Shown here: piece by piece, positions 32,074 through 42,352 of the stretch
How the letters are laid out: the number at the start of each line of letters is the position of its first letter
Position numbering within the stretch: position 1 is the first letter of the stretch
NCBI GenBank assembly: GCA_025499625.1
Contig: JAFMVD010000007.1
Span: forward strand, 62,001-126,000
Source: Carboxylicivirga fragile
GTDB taxonomy: Bacteria; Bacteroidota; Bacteroidia; Bacteroidales; Marinilabiliaceae
DNA length: 64,000 bases
Reading direction: 5' to 3'
The notes under the pieces: model-generated
What the model was told of the DNA's origin: nothing
Database searches by the model: none
The model's input: the letters and a program-made list of their open reading frames with translations, nothing else
Position numbers and translations under genes: made by a program

Positions 32074-34482
32074 TCAATTATACTTAAAACTATACTTATC
32101 GCCAACTTTGGTATCAAATCCAATCGTTTTTTCATTGTACTTTAAAGAGCATCTATTACCAATTTTTGAAAGAACTTCTACTTCTATCAGTTTACCATTC
32201 CTCCACTTCATTGAAATTTCAAAACCACCTCTGGCACAAATTCCGGATACCTGACCGTCAGACCATACATCGGGTAAAGCTGGTAATAAAAGTATCTGTT
32301 CTTCATTTGATTGTAATAACATTTCAATTACACCAGCAGCACCACCAAAATTACCATCTATCTGAAAAGGTGGATGAGCATCTAATAAATTGGGATAAGT
32401 GCCACCGCCGCCACCATAATTCACGTTTTCGGCACCATGGGGAGGCACATAGGTCAGCAATTCACGATAAAGCTTATAGGCTCTGTTACCATCCCAAAGT
32501 CTGGCCCAAAGGTTAATTCGCCAGCCTTTTGACCACCCGGTAGTTTCGTCACCTTTTATTTCAAGTGATGTTCGGCAAGCTTCAGCTAAATCCGGTTTAG
32601 TTAACGGAGTAATATGATTTCCGGGATGCAATCCAAATAAGTGTGTCTGGTGACGATGTTGAGGTTCAGCATCTTGCCAATCGTGATACCACTCCTGAAG
32701 ATTGCCCTTTTTTCCAATCTGATAAGGGTATAATTTGCTTAGGGCTCTACTCATACTATCTCTCAAGGAAGCATCAATATTAAGTATTTGAGAAGCCTTG
32801 ATGGTTTGTCCAAAACATTCGCGTATCATAGCCAAGTCACTAGTAGCCCCATAAAGTGTTGCACCTTTGAAACCATCAGGGGTAATATAAGTATTCTCAG
32901 GAGATGTTGATGGTGAAGTAATAAGGTATCCATTTTTATCTTCAACTAACCAATTAAGACAAAATTCGGCTGCTCCCTTCATTAGCGGATAGGCATAATT
33001 ACTAAGAAATGTTTTATCACCCGTATATAAATAATGATCCCAAAGGTGAGTTACTACCCAAGTTCCACTCATATTCCAGCAAGCCCACATGGGATCTCCG
33101 TAACCAAAGTCTCCAACTGGATTACTCATTGCCCAAATATCGGAGTTATGGCAAGCTGTCCAGCCCTTATCAACCCCGTAAAATGTTTTAGCCGTAACTT
33201 TACCTGTTTCAGCCAGATTACCAATAAAATTTAAAAATGGCTGATGCATTTCTGAAAGATTTGCGGACTCAGCTAACCAGTAATTTTCTTCCACGTTGAT
33301 ATTCATGGTATAATTACTGCTCCAAGGAGGACGAAGGTAAGGATTCCAAATTCCTTGCAAGTTAGCCGGAACCTGATCGGTTCGAGAACTGGAAATCAGC
33401 AAGTACCGGCCATACTGAAAATATAAAATTTCCAAGCCCTTATCTTCTGCTCCCTCTGTATATTTGATTAAACGTTGATCTGTAGGCAACTCAGGGCTAT
33501 TACAATCGCCTAGCTCCAGTTTAACCCTGTTAAAAAACGATTGATAATCCTTTATGTGATCTGATTTTATGGCTTTATAATTTTTCTTTGTCGCCTGATC
33601 CATTAATTGTTCAGCAATAGTCTGGTTATCCAATCCCTGGCTGGCTGGATTTTTATCAAAACCATTAAAACTAGTAGCCGTACAGATATACAAGGTCACT
33701 TCATTGGCATCACTCACCCGCAAACAACTATCCGCTACAATAATCTCTCCTCCATCATTTAAAACGCTAAAATGAGCTGAAAATCTTGTACCTCGACTCT
33801 CTTCAAAGCGAACCGGATTGTCACTACCCCAATAGTTTGGTACAGTATAATATGGAGCATATCCAGACACTTCTAATGTAATTTCATTAGCCACACTTTT
33901 AAATTTTAACTGGCTATCAAATTTCAGATTAAAATTTAGTGCATTTTTCTTATCAGCGGATAGCTTTATTACCATCACCTTATCAGGATTGGACACCATA
34001 TATTCGCGATGATATGTTACCCCATCACTCTTATAATTAACTTTTGCAACAGCATTGCTAATATCTAATTCCCGATAATAATCTTCAAGGTTTTTTTGGT
34101 TACTAAATTCGAGATACATGGTACCAAGTGGAGCATACGATTGGGAGAATTTACCTTGGATTTTTTTATTCAGTTGTTCGGCTAATTTATAGTCTTCGTT
34201 TTCTAATGCTTTTCTGATAGCGGGAATATTTTTAAAAGCTCTGGGATTCATATATCTATCCACGGGTTCTCCACTCCACAAAGTGGCATCGTTAAGATGA
34301 ATCTTATCAGTATGAACCCCACCAAATACAGTTGCACCTGTTTTGCCATTACCTATAACTAAAGCCTCTTCGAAGTGAATAGCGGGCTTATCGTACCATA
34401 GTTTTAAATCGTTATCAATGTTTGAACTATTGCAACCAATCAATAGTATAGTGGCTAAGATATTGAGTAAGATCCTTTTCAT
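32074..34482 (-). CDS. GH95 alpha-L-fucosidase/alpha-L-galactosidase, lipoprotein
   Basis: 802 residues from the ATG at 34480-34482. The frame opens 36 bases earlier, but this Met begins a clear lipoprotein signal (MKRILLNILATILLIGC). The N-terminal beta domain (LWYDKPAIHFEEALVIGNGKTGA) and the (alpha/alpha)6 barrel are full length. The active-site strand reads TMNINVEENYW, with Asn394 and Asn396 matching the asparagines that activate water in characterised GH95. Many fucosidases have Met where Glu lies before NYW. A Bacteroides ovatus GH95 from a corn-xylan locus acts on L-galactose, so alpha-L-galactosidase is a reasonable alternative to fucosidase. It probably belongs to the GH43-GH3-GH97 operon, 150 bases downstream of GH97. 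Confidence 0.88.
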   Translation of the reverse strand: MKRILLNILATILLIGCNSSNIDNDLKLWYDKPAIHFEEALVIGNGKTGATVFGGVHTDKIHLNDATLWSGEPVDRYMNPRAFKNIPAIRKALENEDYKLAEQLNKKIQGKFSQSYAPLGTMYLEFSNQKNLEDYYRELDISNAVAKVNYKSDGVTYHREYMVSNPDKVMVIKLSADKKNALNFNLKFDSQLKFKSVANEITLEVSGYAPYYTVPNYWGSDNPVRFEESRGTRFSAHFSVLNDGGEIIVADSCLRVSDANEVTLYICTATSFNGFDKNPASQGLDNQTIAEQLMDQATKKNYKAIKSDHIKDYQSFFNRVKLELGDCNSPELPTDQRLIKYTEGAEDKGLEILYFQYGRYLLISSSRTDQVPANLQGIWNPYLRPPWSSNYTMNINVEENYWLAESANLSEMHQPFLNFIGNLAETGKVTAKTFYGVDKGWTACHNSDIWAMSNPVGDFGYGDPMWACWNMSGTWVVTHLWDHYLYTGDKTFLSNYAYPLMKGAAEFCLNWLVEDKNGYLITSPSTSPENTYITPDGFKGATLYGATSDLAMIRECFGQTIKASQILNIDASLRDSMSRALSKLYPYQIGKKGNLQEWYHDWQDAEPQHRHQTHLFGLHPGNHITPLTKPDLAEACRTSLEIKGDETTGWSKGWRINLWARLWDGNRAYKLYRELLTYVPPHGAENVNYGGGGGTYPNLLDAHPPFQIDGNFGGAAGVIEMLLQSNEEQILLLPALPDVWSDGQVSGICARGGFEISMKWRNGKLIEVEVLSKIGNRCSLKYNEKTIGFDTKVGDKYSFKYN

Positions 34483-34520
34483 ACATAATATTTTTTGAAG
34501 CCAATGAATTCCAATCAAAT

Positions 34521-34557
34521 AATTCAGAGCACCCAGTTAAAACTGTCGCTCTGAATT
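34521..34557 (-). promoter_or_regulatory. composite hairpin between GH97 and GH95
   Basis: AATTCAGAGC (34521-34530) pairs perfectly with GCTCTGAATT (34548-34557), and the loop contains a second small stem, CAGTT-AA-AACTG. It starts 39 bases before the GH95 ATG and lies within a 150-base gap, unlike the other tight spacings in the operon. There is no downstream U run. It may terminate or attenuate transcription, stabilise one cistron, or be an operator. Confidence 0.5.
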
Positions 34558-34632
34558 ACACGTTCAATCAATCGTAACTTGATGAAAACTACAATTAAAA
34601 ATATAACTTGAGGTACTTCATAGCTTTATTTA

Positions 34633-36558
34633 TTAATTTAAGGGTATAATCTTGGCAGCAAAACCTCCTCTTCGAAGCATGCTTACATTAAGTACTGAAT
34701 TACTATCAATTACCATGTGTTTCATTGAAAAAGTTTGATCGTGCTCTCCATCAGCAATCAATGTTAGTTTGTATTTACCACTAATAGGCAAAAAATCGAA
34801 TTTGACAGTTTGTTTTTTTTCCTTCGAATCAGAATTGATACCACCAACATACCAGGCATTACCTTTTTGGCGAGCCACAACAGCAAATTGCCCCGGATAA
34901 CCGTCCAGCAACTTTATATCATTCCAACTACAAGGTACAGTTCTAAGGAAATTTTTAACAAAATAGGGTAATCGATTATACCCTTCAGGACGATCAGCCA
35001 TATGTTGAATGCCGGACTCAAACACCACACTAAGTGCTAATTCGTGAGCATAAGAAGTGATGTGCGTATATTGAGAGTTGGTAAAGGTTACAGGAGTATA
35101 ATCCATTGAACCAACTACATTGCGGGTAAATGGCAAAGTAGTATTGTGCTCTGGTGCTGTTGTTGTAAACTCCGGCCCGTTATTGTACCATTCGGCACCG
35201 CGAACTCCCTCATAAGTCATCAGGTGAGGGTAAGTACGCTGCCAGCCACGCGGCACTAGACATCCATGAAAATAGACCATTATTTCAAAACGGGCTGCAT
35301 CTTCCAGTATATCCAGGTAATAGTTAATCATATTCTGTTTTTCACTTTCAAAAAAGTCAACTTTTACACCTGCAATACCCATCTCTTTAAGTTTCCTAAA
35401 CTCAGCCATTCGGTTTTCGTGTGTGAGCATCCTGTCTTTAGGCGTTGCACCAACCCATGTATGATCGCCACCAGAGTTATACCAAATCAACGGTTTTAAA
35501 CCCAATGAATGAATATAGCTCAGTGCATCATTTAGATTACCTCCATTGCCCATGGCATCCCACTCCCAATCGAGCAGTGTATAGGGCCATCCCATATCGG
35601 CAGCCAAATCAGCAAATTTACACACAACCTGATAGTCTCTTGTACCATGATTATTCGACCAATAATTCCAGGATGATAATCCCGGTTTAATCCAGCTTGC
35701 ATCCGTTAATACTGAAGGAGATGAAAGGTCATCAATCAAGGTTGATTCAACAATATCGGCCAAACTACCAACAATAATACTTCTCCAGGGTGATTTCCAG
35801 GGTAATGTTATTGATGGAAGTATGTGGCCTGTACCTCTGCCATTCCATTCATCAGGAAAAGTGAGTTTATAAACATTTCCATCTTTAAAATTTGTCAATT
35901 TGGTTCCGCAGTAGTTTCGATCAAGGTCTGCTTCATGAATCAGAAACCAGCAAAGACTGTCGGGACTCTGAAACAGTGCCGGATAGCACCAATCCTGTTG
36001 CACGCTTCCATCCAGCATGCAAGAATAAAGACCTTCGTTTGCAGGATTAAACTTCTCTAACCATCGTTTTGTGCTATCCGAAACAGAATAAGCTGTTAGT
36101 TCATCATTTATGATATAACTACCTTGCTTATCCGGAAATTCATATCGGAAAGCAATTCCATCGTTATAAGTTCGTAAAAACAGATTCAGTTTTGTTTTTT
36201 GTGGAGTGATAAAATTAAGGATAACTTCATTCCCATCATTCGTTCGATTAGATCGTTTACCATGTCTGGAAGCATAGCCTTCATGTATAGCATGGGTTTT
36301 ACTCGTCTTAACCAGTTTTAATTCTTTTGAAAATACCTGATCTTCTCTTTCCAAGCCCAAATCAATACGTGGAATTATTTCTTTATAATGCTCACCAACA
36401 AGATACTCTACTTTTAAATACCAATTACTATAATCACTTTTCTGATGGTTTATTAATTGAAGTTGAAGTTTTTTATTGGGAGAGTTAATTGTAGTCCTGG
36501 CAAAACTATTAACAACTCCAAGAAGCAGAATAATAATCAGGGTATTTGAAAGTCTCAT
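34633..36558 (-). CDS. GH97 glycosidase, retaining alpha-galactosidase type
   Basis: 641 residues with a Sec signal (to NSFA, about 20) and no lipobox, so soluble periplasmic. The GH97 barrel carries GVKVDFF with Asp401 (nucleophile in the retaining subgroup) and TYEGVRG with Glu450 (acid/base candidate), followed by a C-terminal beta domain. It differs clearly from the lipoprotein GH97 at 109-2049, so the two are diverged paralogues and may differ in substrate. It is 27 bases downstream of GH3. Alpha-galactoside removal is inferred from the nucleophile type and context. Confidence 0.9.
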   Translation of the reverse strand: MRLSNTLIIILLLGVVNSFARTTINSPNKKLQLQLINHQKSDYSNWYLKVEYLVGEHYKEIIPRIDLGLEREDQVFSKELKLVKTSKTHAIHEGYASRHGKRSNRTNDGNEVILNFITPQKTKLNLFLRTYNDGIAFRYEFPDKQGSYIINDELTAYSVSDSTKRWLEKFNPANEGLYSCMLDGSVQQDWCYPALFQSPDSLCWFLIHEADLDRNYCGTKLTNFKDGNVYKLTFPDEWNGRGTGHILPSITLPWKSPWRSIIVGSLADIVESTLIDDLSSPSVLTDASWIKPGLSSWNYWSNNHGTRDYQVVCKFADLAADMGWPYTLLDWEWDAMGNGGNLNDALSYIHSLGLKPLIWYNSGGDHTWVGATPKDRMLTHENRMAEFRKLKEMGIAGVKVDFFESEKQNMINYYLDILEDAARFEIMVYFHGCLVPRGWQRTYPHLMTYEGVRGAEWYNNGPEFTTTAPEHNTTLPFTRNVVGSMDYTPVTFTNSQYTHITSYAHELALSVVFESGIQHMADRPEGYNRLPYFVKNFLRTVPCSWNDIKLLDGYPGQFAVVARQKGNAWYVGGINSDSKEKKQTVKFDFLPISGKYKLTLIADGEHDQTFSMKHMVIDSNSVLNVSMLRRGGFAAKIIPLN

Positions 36559-36585
36559 TACGCTACTTTTAAAAAAATTGATTCC

Positions 36586-39183
36586 TTATAAAATGGAAAT
36601 TCTAAGTTTTTTTAGATCCGCATCTTTTGAACTAGTTCCATATAGGATTTCAAATTCTCCTTCGGTAACAGTCATTCTTCGCTGTGACCAATCGTAGAAC
36701 TCAAACGATGATGAGGGTATTTCAATGGTAGTTTTGACAGTTTTACCCTTTGATACTTCAACCCGTTTAAAAGCTCTCAGATTTTTAATCGGTCCTTCCA
36801 AATCATCAACTTTGCGGATATAAACCTGCACTATTTCGGTACCATTGCGTTTTCCCGCATTGGTTACAGGAATAGTTAGTTGCACAGACTCATTGGCATG
36901 GATAGTACTTTTGTCAACTTTAGCCTCTCCAATATTGAACTGTGTATAACTTAAACCAAACCCAAACGGAAACAGAGCTTCAGTTGTATAACGATAGGTT
37001 TTTCCTTTCATTGAATAATCCTCGAAATCACCAAGCTTTTCAGAGTTTTCATAGAAAGTTACAGGTAACTTTCCTGAAGGGTTATAATCGCCAAACAACA
37101 CGTCAGCAACCGCCAGACCACCCGATTCGCCTGGATACCAGGCCTGTAAAATGGCATCGCAACTCTCTGTTTCAGGAGCCAATGCAATAGCCGATCCTGA
37201 GCAATTCACGAAAATCACTTTTTTGCCTGCTTCTTTCAAAGCCTTCAAGCAATTACGCTGTACCGATGGTAGTTCGATATTTGTTCGGTCTCCACCTTTA
37301 AAACCCGGATAATTAACCGGCATTTCTTCTCCTTCAAGGTTACCGGATAATCCTCCAACAAAAATTACATCATCAACTCCTTTTAACTTATTGATCAGGT
37401 TTGTATAATCAACATCTATTTCTTTACCAAAGTCAAATTCAATATTAGCCTGCCAGTTATTTGACTGATTATAGAGAATTTGAATTTTATATTTCTGTCC
37501 GGCCTCAACCCTAAAAGGCATTCGTGATGACAGTGTTCTCCAATTGTTATACTTTTTAATGGTTTCACCATTAACCAATAATTCAAAATAACCGGTTGCT
37601 CCGCCCTTAAAAACAATTTCTTCACTAATCTTTGGAATAAACTCAGTTTCGTATACAGCCGAAAAACCTTCGAGTTTTACCCCTGATGCAAATTCGTGTT
37701 GACCTGCCGTGGTCATTTTTATAGGGTTTACAATTTGTTGAGTTGTTACAATATCTCCTTCTCGATTTGGATTATTCCAGTAAGTTGCTTTAAAACCTGG
37801 GTTACCATCAACCGAACACTGACTAAAGTAACTAACGGTTACCTTGTCTTCAACCAGATCACAAGCCTTATCATACAAAATTTTGTTTGTTGTTATTTTA
37901 GTTTGTATTCCTTCAAGAATTGAAATAGTACGCACTGGTGTCCCATTATAATTCCCCCACAACATAGGTTCGTCGTTGGCATTAGGACCAATAACAGCAA
38001 TTTTTTTACTCTTTTTCGACAGAGGTAACACATTGTTTTTATTCTGTAGAAGAGTCATGCTTTGCCTAGCCATGTCAAGGGCAAGCTGACGATGTATCTC
38101 ATTGTTAAGAACTGATGCAGGAATTTGCGCCCAAGGTACAATCGAATCATTATCAAAATCACCAAGATCAAAACGGCCAACCAAAACACGCATCAGACTT
38201 TTGTCAATATCTTCCTCTTTTATTAAATCTCGCTCAACAGCTTCGGGAAGGTTCTTAAATGGGTAATTCTCCCATACGCATTCAACGTCGGTACCCGAAA
38301 GTACCGCTTTAGAAGCTGCGTGAACCGCATCGGAAGATACATTATGAGTGGTGAAAAAATCGGTCACTGCCCCACAATCGGAGACGACCAAATAATCAAA
38401 GCCCCACTCATCGCGAAGAATACGCTGCAGTAAACGTGTATTTCCGCAGCAAGGTTCATCATCTAAACGCTGATAGGCGCACATAACCTGCCTGACATCA
38501 GCCTCTTGAACTAACGCTTTAAAAGCGGGCAGATATGTTTCGTATAACTCACGAGGATTTACATTATTCAAATTCAGCTCATGCCTGCTCCATTCGGGAC
38601 CTGAATGGACAGCATAATGTTTTGCACAAGCCAACAATTTGCGATATTTCGCATCTTCAGGTCCTTGCAATCCTTTTACCACAGCAACACCCATACGCGA
38701 AGTAAGGTATGGGTCTTCACCATATGTTTCCTGTCCTCGCCCCCATCGAGGGTCTCTAAAAATATTAACATTAGGCGTCCAAACTGAAAGACTCAAGAAG
38801 CGTTTATTTTCATTACCAGCCTGTATCCATTGATGATATTTCGCTCGTGCTTCATCCGAAACTGCATCATATATACGATATAATAATTCATCGTTGAATG
38901 ATGCTGCCATTCCGATAGGCTCAGGAAAGACAGTAACACTATCATTATTTGCATAGCCATGCAGAGCCTCGCTCCACCAGTTAAATCGTTTAACACCCAA
39001 TTCAGGTATCGGATCAGACTGGTCGCACATTAGGGCGGCCTTTTGGTCAAGTGTTAGTCTTGAAATTAAATCTTTTGCCCTTTCTTCTGAGCTCAGGTTT
39101 GAATTTTGATATGGAAACTGGGCTTTAACTGTAAAAACAGTTAAAGCCATAGTCACCATTAAAATTTGCCTAATATTATTCAT
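36586..39183 (-). CDS. GH3 beta-xylosidase with PA14 insertion
   Basis: 865 residues with a Sec signal (to VKAQ, about 22). The first GH3 domain is a barrel with KHYAVHSGPEWSRH and the nucleophile Asp269 in VVSDCGAV. The second alpha/beta domain is interrupted by a PA14 module (about 455-600, GFKATYWNNPNREG, TGYFELLVNGETIKKYNNW), and a fibronectin III-like domain ends the protein (GTEIVQVYIRKVDDLEGPIKNLRAFKRV). PA14-bearing GH3s in Bacteroidota xylan clusters are beta-xylosidases. It should release xylose from oligosaccharides in the periplasm. It is 33 bases downstream of GH43 in the same operon. Confidence 0.91.
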   Translation of the reverse strand: MNNIRQILMVTMALTVFTVKAQFPYQNSNLSSEERAKDLISRLTLDQKAALMCDQSDPIPELGVKRFNWWSEALHGYANNDSVTVFPEPIGMAASFNDELLYRIYDAVSDEARAKYHQWIQAGNENKRFLSLSVWTPNVNIFRDPRWGRGQETYGEDPYLTSRMGVAVVKGLQGPEDAKYRKLLACAKHYAVHSGPEWSRHELNLNNVNPRELYETYLPAFKALVQEADVRQVMCAYQRLDDEPCCGNTRLLQRILRDEWGFDYLVVSDCGAVTDFFTTHNVSSDAVHAASKAVLSGTDVECVWENYPFKNLPEAVERDLIKEEDIDKSLMRVLVGRFDLGDFDNDSIVPWAQIPASVLNNEIHRQLALDMARQSMTLLQNKNNVLPLSKKSKKIAVIGPNANDEPMLWGNYNGTPVRTISILEGIQTKITTNKILYDKACDLVEDKVTVSYFSQCSVDGNPGFKATYWNNPNREGDIVTTQQIVNPIKMTTAGQHEFASGVKLEGFSAVYETEFIPKISEEIVFKGGATGYFELLVNGETIKKYNNWRTLSSRMPFRVEAGQKYKIQILYNQSNNWQANIEFDFGKEIDVDYTNLINKLKGVDDVIFVGGLSGNLEGEEMPVNYPGFKGGDRTNIELPSVQRNCLKALKEAGKKVIFVNCSGSAIALAPETESCDAILQAWYPGESGGLAVADVLFGDYNPSGKLPVTFYENSEKLGDFEDYSMKGKTYRYTTEALFPFGFGLSYTQFNIGEAKVDKSTIHANESVQLTIPVTNAGKRNGTEIVQVYIRKVDDLEGPIKNLRAFKRVEVSKGKTVKTTIEIPSSSFEFYDWSQRRMTVTEGEFEILYGTSSKDADLKKLRISIL

Positions 39184-39216
39184 TGAGTATTATTTAAAAG
39201 TCTCTGTTTTTTTAAA

Positions 39217-40965
39217 CTAATCAACAATGGCATCATTAGCTGACGTTGCATATAAGCCCAACAAACATCCAGTAAAGCCACCTGCTACATCAGTTGAAAG
39301 AATATCTCCCGATACAACTCCACCTACGTTAATAAAATCATTCCCGTTTATTGAATAAGAGAAATTATAATTATCACCCTCAGCAGACACTTGCAAATCA
39401 ATAGGTTTTAAAATGTCTATTTTTGTTGAAGATATAATCTCAGAACTTAATTCTTTTTGAAATCGATTTTTGAAATTTCTTTGTAAAAGCAAATAGTAAT
39501 CTTTTCCTTTTTTAGTTACACCAAAAACATAATTGGAGTTTTCGTTTTGCAAACAAACAATACCTGCCAAATCATTTTCACTTGTTGGTTTATAACTCAT
39601 TGTAGCGGAATATGAAAAGCTACTGTGCATTTGACGATAAAACAATGTTGAAGTCGGTTTCACTTCCTTTATGTTGGTATCAAATGGTTTAATCCTGATT
39701 CCGTTTGCTACTTTTTCAATAAACTTTTCACGAGGGCCTCTTAAACCAATCCATCTGTAGTCTAAATTTTCTCCAGAAAAATCCTCTTCATATGTAAAGT
39801 TTCCGTTTGGAAAAAATCCATTAACTCCGGTTTTATTTTCAACACCTTCTGGCAGGGGTAATTTAGGCTCTAATGGCACTAAACCGTTTTCAAAAACAGG
39901 CCATTCACCCGACCAGTCAACGGGTAAGATAAAGGTTTCACGACCAGTATTTACACGCTGCTTTTCGTTAGGGCGTATTGCTAAAAATACACCGTAGTGT
40001 TTTCTATCAGGACCTTCAATAATATCTGCATGTCCAGCCCAATCCACTTTGTTATCTCGGATTTTATTAAAATACCTTTGTGTAAGAATAGGATTACTAG
40101 GAGCTGGAATATAGGGACCTTTGGGATTATCTGCTTTGAAAATCACTTCGCTATGCCAACCTCCAGTTCCACCTTCGGCACACATCAAATAATATTTTCC
40201 ATCTTTTTTATACATATGCGGTGCTTCGATCCAAATTGGTTTTTTAGCTAAATCAACACCTCCATCTACAATAATCTTATCAGTTCCTTCAATTATTTGA
40301 TCATTTTCAATATCGTACTCCCAAATTTTTATGACACGATGACCAACATATAATTCTTTACCCTGGTCAGGAGCATCATTGTGCACAACATAAGCCTTAC
40401 CGTCGTCATCAAAGAAGATCGATGGGTCAATACCGTCAAATTTTAATTTGATAGGATCACTCCAATTCTTTTTCAAAGGATCCTTGGTCTTTACAATAAA
40501 GTTACCCAAACCACCGGTAAACCCGGTGGTTATCATGTAAAAAGTATCATTGTATTTGTTATAGGTAATACCAGGGGCATATATTCCGGCACTAATACCA
40601 CAGTCGGATACATCTAGTTGTGATTCACGGTTTAACACTCCACCAAGGTCTGTCCAGTTAACCAAATCTTTAGAATGAAAAATAGGAACACCAGGAAACA
40701 TGGCAAACGATGAACAAACCATAAAATAATCCTCACCTTTTTTAGCTATGGCAGGGTCGGGGTAACAACCTTGCAGGATTGGATTATAAAACTCATTCCC
40801 ATTTAAGGGGGTGTTACTATACACTTCGTCTGTACCCTCATAAGTAAAGGCTGAAAAGACTGGGGCATTCGTCACTTTATCTTTCTTAACCGGTTGTTTC
40901 GCATATACTTTTAAAGTCATTAGTAATGCAATTAGTGTCCATATTGTCTGCCGGGTATTCTTCAT
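39217..40965 (-). CDS. GH43 beta-xylosidase-type with C-terminal beta-sandwich
   Basis: 582 residues with a Sec signal (to VYAK, about 23). The propeller has Asp70 (CYPDPA), Asp180 (DGIDPS) and Glu247 (WIEAPH). A concanavalin-like GH43_C2 domain follows (about 385-582, FTYEEDFSGENLDYRWIGLRGP, ending GFTGCLLGLYATS). This two-domain build is that of beta-xylosidases and of enzymes removing arabinose from doubly substituted xylose. It is the first gene of the GH43-GH3-GH97-GH95 cluster. The truncated gene at the end of the window has the same domain build. Confidence 0.9.
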   Translation of the reverse strand: MKNTRQTIWTLIALLMTLKVYAKQPVKKDKVTNAPVFSAFTYEGTDEVYSNTPLNGNEFYNPILQGCYPDPAIAKKGEDYFMVCSSFAMFPGVPIFHSKDLVNWTDLGGVLNRESQLDVSDCGISAGIYAPGITYNKYNDTFYMITTGFTGGLGNFIVKTKDPLKKNWSDPIKLKFDGIDPSIFFDDDGKAYVVHNDAPDQGKELYVGHRVIKIWEYDIENDQIIEGTDKIIVDGGVDLAKKPIWIEAPHMYKKDGKYYLMCAEGGTGGWHSEVIFKADNPKGPYIPAPSNPILTQRYFNKIRDNKVDWAGHADIIEGPDRKHYGVFLAIRPNEKQRVNTGRETFILPVDWSGEWPVFENGLVPLEPKLPLPEGVENKTGVNGFFPNGNFTYEEDFSGENLDYRWIGLRGPREKFIEKVANGIRIKPFDTNIKEVKPTSTLFYRQMHSSFSYSATMSYKPTSENDLAGIVCLQNENSNYVFGVTKKGKDYYLLLQRNFKNRFQKELSSEIISSTKIDILKPIDLQVSAEGDNYNFSYSINGNDFINVGGVVSGDILSTDVAGGFTGCLLGLYATSANDAIVD

Positions 40966-41268
40966 TGTCTACAATATTTTTTTTAATACAAATTATTATT
41001 CATAAAGCCATATTGGCCGATGCTATTAGTTGAAGTATTGAATATCTATCCTACAAAATACACAAACCTCATTTGGAGTAAAACTAACTGATAGAAAAGG
41101 GTTACTATTTAAATCTTAGATATTCCATCTATAATTTCGGATATTTCGTTTGAAGTTCGCTTTAAAACATTGACCATGTACAATTATTGCTAAAGAATCA
41201 TTAAGGAAAATATATATCAGAAAGAGTATAATAAAGCTACGATGCCAATTAAACCTTATGATATAAAA
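40966..41268. other. gene-free promoter region of the GH43-GH3-GH97-GH95 operon
   Basis: About 300 AT-rich bases with no coding relic recognised. TTAGATATT-N10-(A)TTTCG lies at 41116-41139, about 150 bases upstream of the GH43 start, and a partial second copy (CGGATATTTCG) follows directly at 41138-41148. The same 24-base arrangement occurs at 22961-22984. No standard promoter pair was found. Confidence 0.35.
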
Positions 41269-41316
41269 AAACCTTCTAATCCACGACCAATAAAAGTCAC
41301 TTAGATTAGAAGGTTT
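41269..41316 (-). terminator. intrinsic terminator after the GH115-GH43 operon
   Basis: AAACCTTCTAATC (41269-41281) and GATTAGAAGGTTT (41304-41316) form a perfect 13-bp stem around 22 bases, 38 bases beyond the stop of the GH43 gene, with an A-rich stretch that gives a U run on the - strand transcript. Confidence 0.8.
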
Positions 41317-41354
41317 CTGCTTTACTCCTTTATTAATTTATTGCATAGATAAGA

Positions 41355-42323
41355 CTAGATCATTCCATTGATAGTTTCAATCTGACCATCTTTGTCGTAA
41401 TGCAGTTCAATGACTTTTAAGCTTCGTAACCAGGTTTTGCCATCAGATGGAACACAATCGTGATAAAACAAGTACCATTTATCTTTAAACTCAACAACAC
41501 AATGATGTGTGGTCCAACCAACTACTGGCGTTAAAATAACCCCTTGATAAGTAAATGGTCCATACGGATTATCACCAATGGCATAGCACAGTTTGTGAGT
41601 ATCTCCGGTTGAGTAGGAGAAATAGTACTTACCTTGGTACTTGTGCATCCACGATGCCTCAAAAAAACGGCGATCGTGGTCACCTGCAGAAATTACATCA
41701 CCTTTTTTATCCAAAATAATCACTTCTTTAGGTTCTTCGCCAAACTCGAGCATATCATCACTCAACTTTACAACTCTCGATGGCAATGCCGGTTCATCGT
41801 CATTAGGCTCATGCCCGCATTCAATGGCTTTATTGTTTCTGTATCGCTGCAATTGCCCACCCCACAAACCACCAAAATACATGTAATGCACACCATCTTC
41901 ATCTTCAAATATACAAGGGTCAATTGAATAACTTCCTTTCATTGGTGCTTCTTGGGGAATAAAAGGACCTTCAGGTTTATCACTAACTGCCACTCCAATG
42001 CGGAAAATGTCGGTTTGATCCTTTAACGGAAAATATAGATAATACCTTCCGTTTTTATAAGCTGCATCACAATCCCACAACTGACGTCCTGACCACGGAA
42101 TATCTTTCACATCGAGACCGACACCATGGTCTGTAACATCTCCTTCAATATCATCCATTGAAAAGATATGATAATCGCGCATATCAAAGTGATCACCATT
42201 ATCGTTTTCGGGTATGCCCGACTCAACATCGTGTGAAGGATAGATATATAACTTGCCATTAAACACGTGTACAGCCGGATCGGCAGTGTATAAATGAGGC
42301 ACAAGGTATCTTGGTTCTTTCAT
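41355..42323 (-). CDS. cytoplasmic GH43 beta-xylosidase-type
   Basis: 322 residues with no signal peptide, so cytoplasmic. Single-domain GH43 with Asp15 (YTADPA), Asp135 (YSIDPC) and Glu222 (FFEASW). The opening LVPHLYTADPAVHVFNGKLYIYPSHD matches the short GH43 group holding beta-xylosidases often found next to GH10 and GPH symporter genes. It should split imported xylobiose-type oligosaccharides. It is the last gene of a tight five-gene operon with GH10, symporter, esterase and GH115, with a strong terminator behind it. Confidence 0.9.
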   Translation of the reverse strand: MKEPRYLVPHLYTADPAVHVFNGKLYIYPSHDVESGIPENDNGDHFDMRDYHIFSMDDIEGDVTDHGVGLDVKDIPWSGRQLWDCDAAYKNGRYYLYFPLKDQTDIFRIGVAVSDKPEGPFIPQEAPMKGSYSIDPCIFEDEDGVHYMYFGGLWGGQLQRYRNNKAIECGHEPNDDEPALPSRVVKLSDDMLEFGEEPKEVIILDKKGDVISAGDHDRRFFEASWMHKYQGKYYFSYSTGDTHKLCYAIGDNPYGPFTYQGVILTPVVGWTTHHCVVEFKDKWYLFYHDCVPSDGKTWLRSLKVIELHYDKDGQIETINGMI

Positions 42324-42352
42324 TCTGAATATTTTTATTGTTTTTCTTATAC

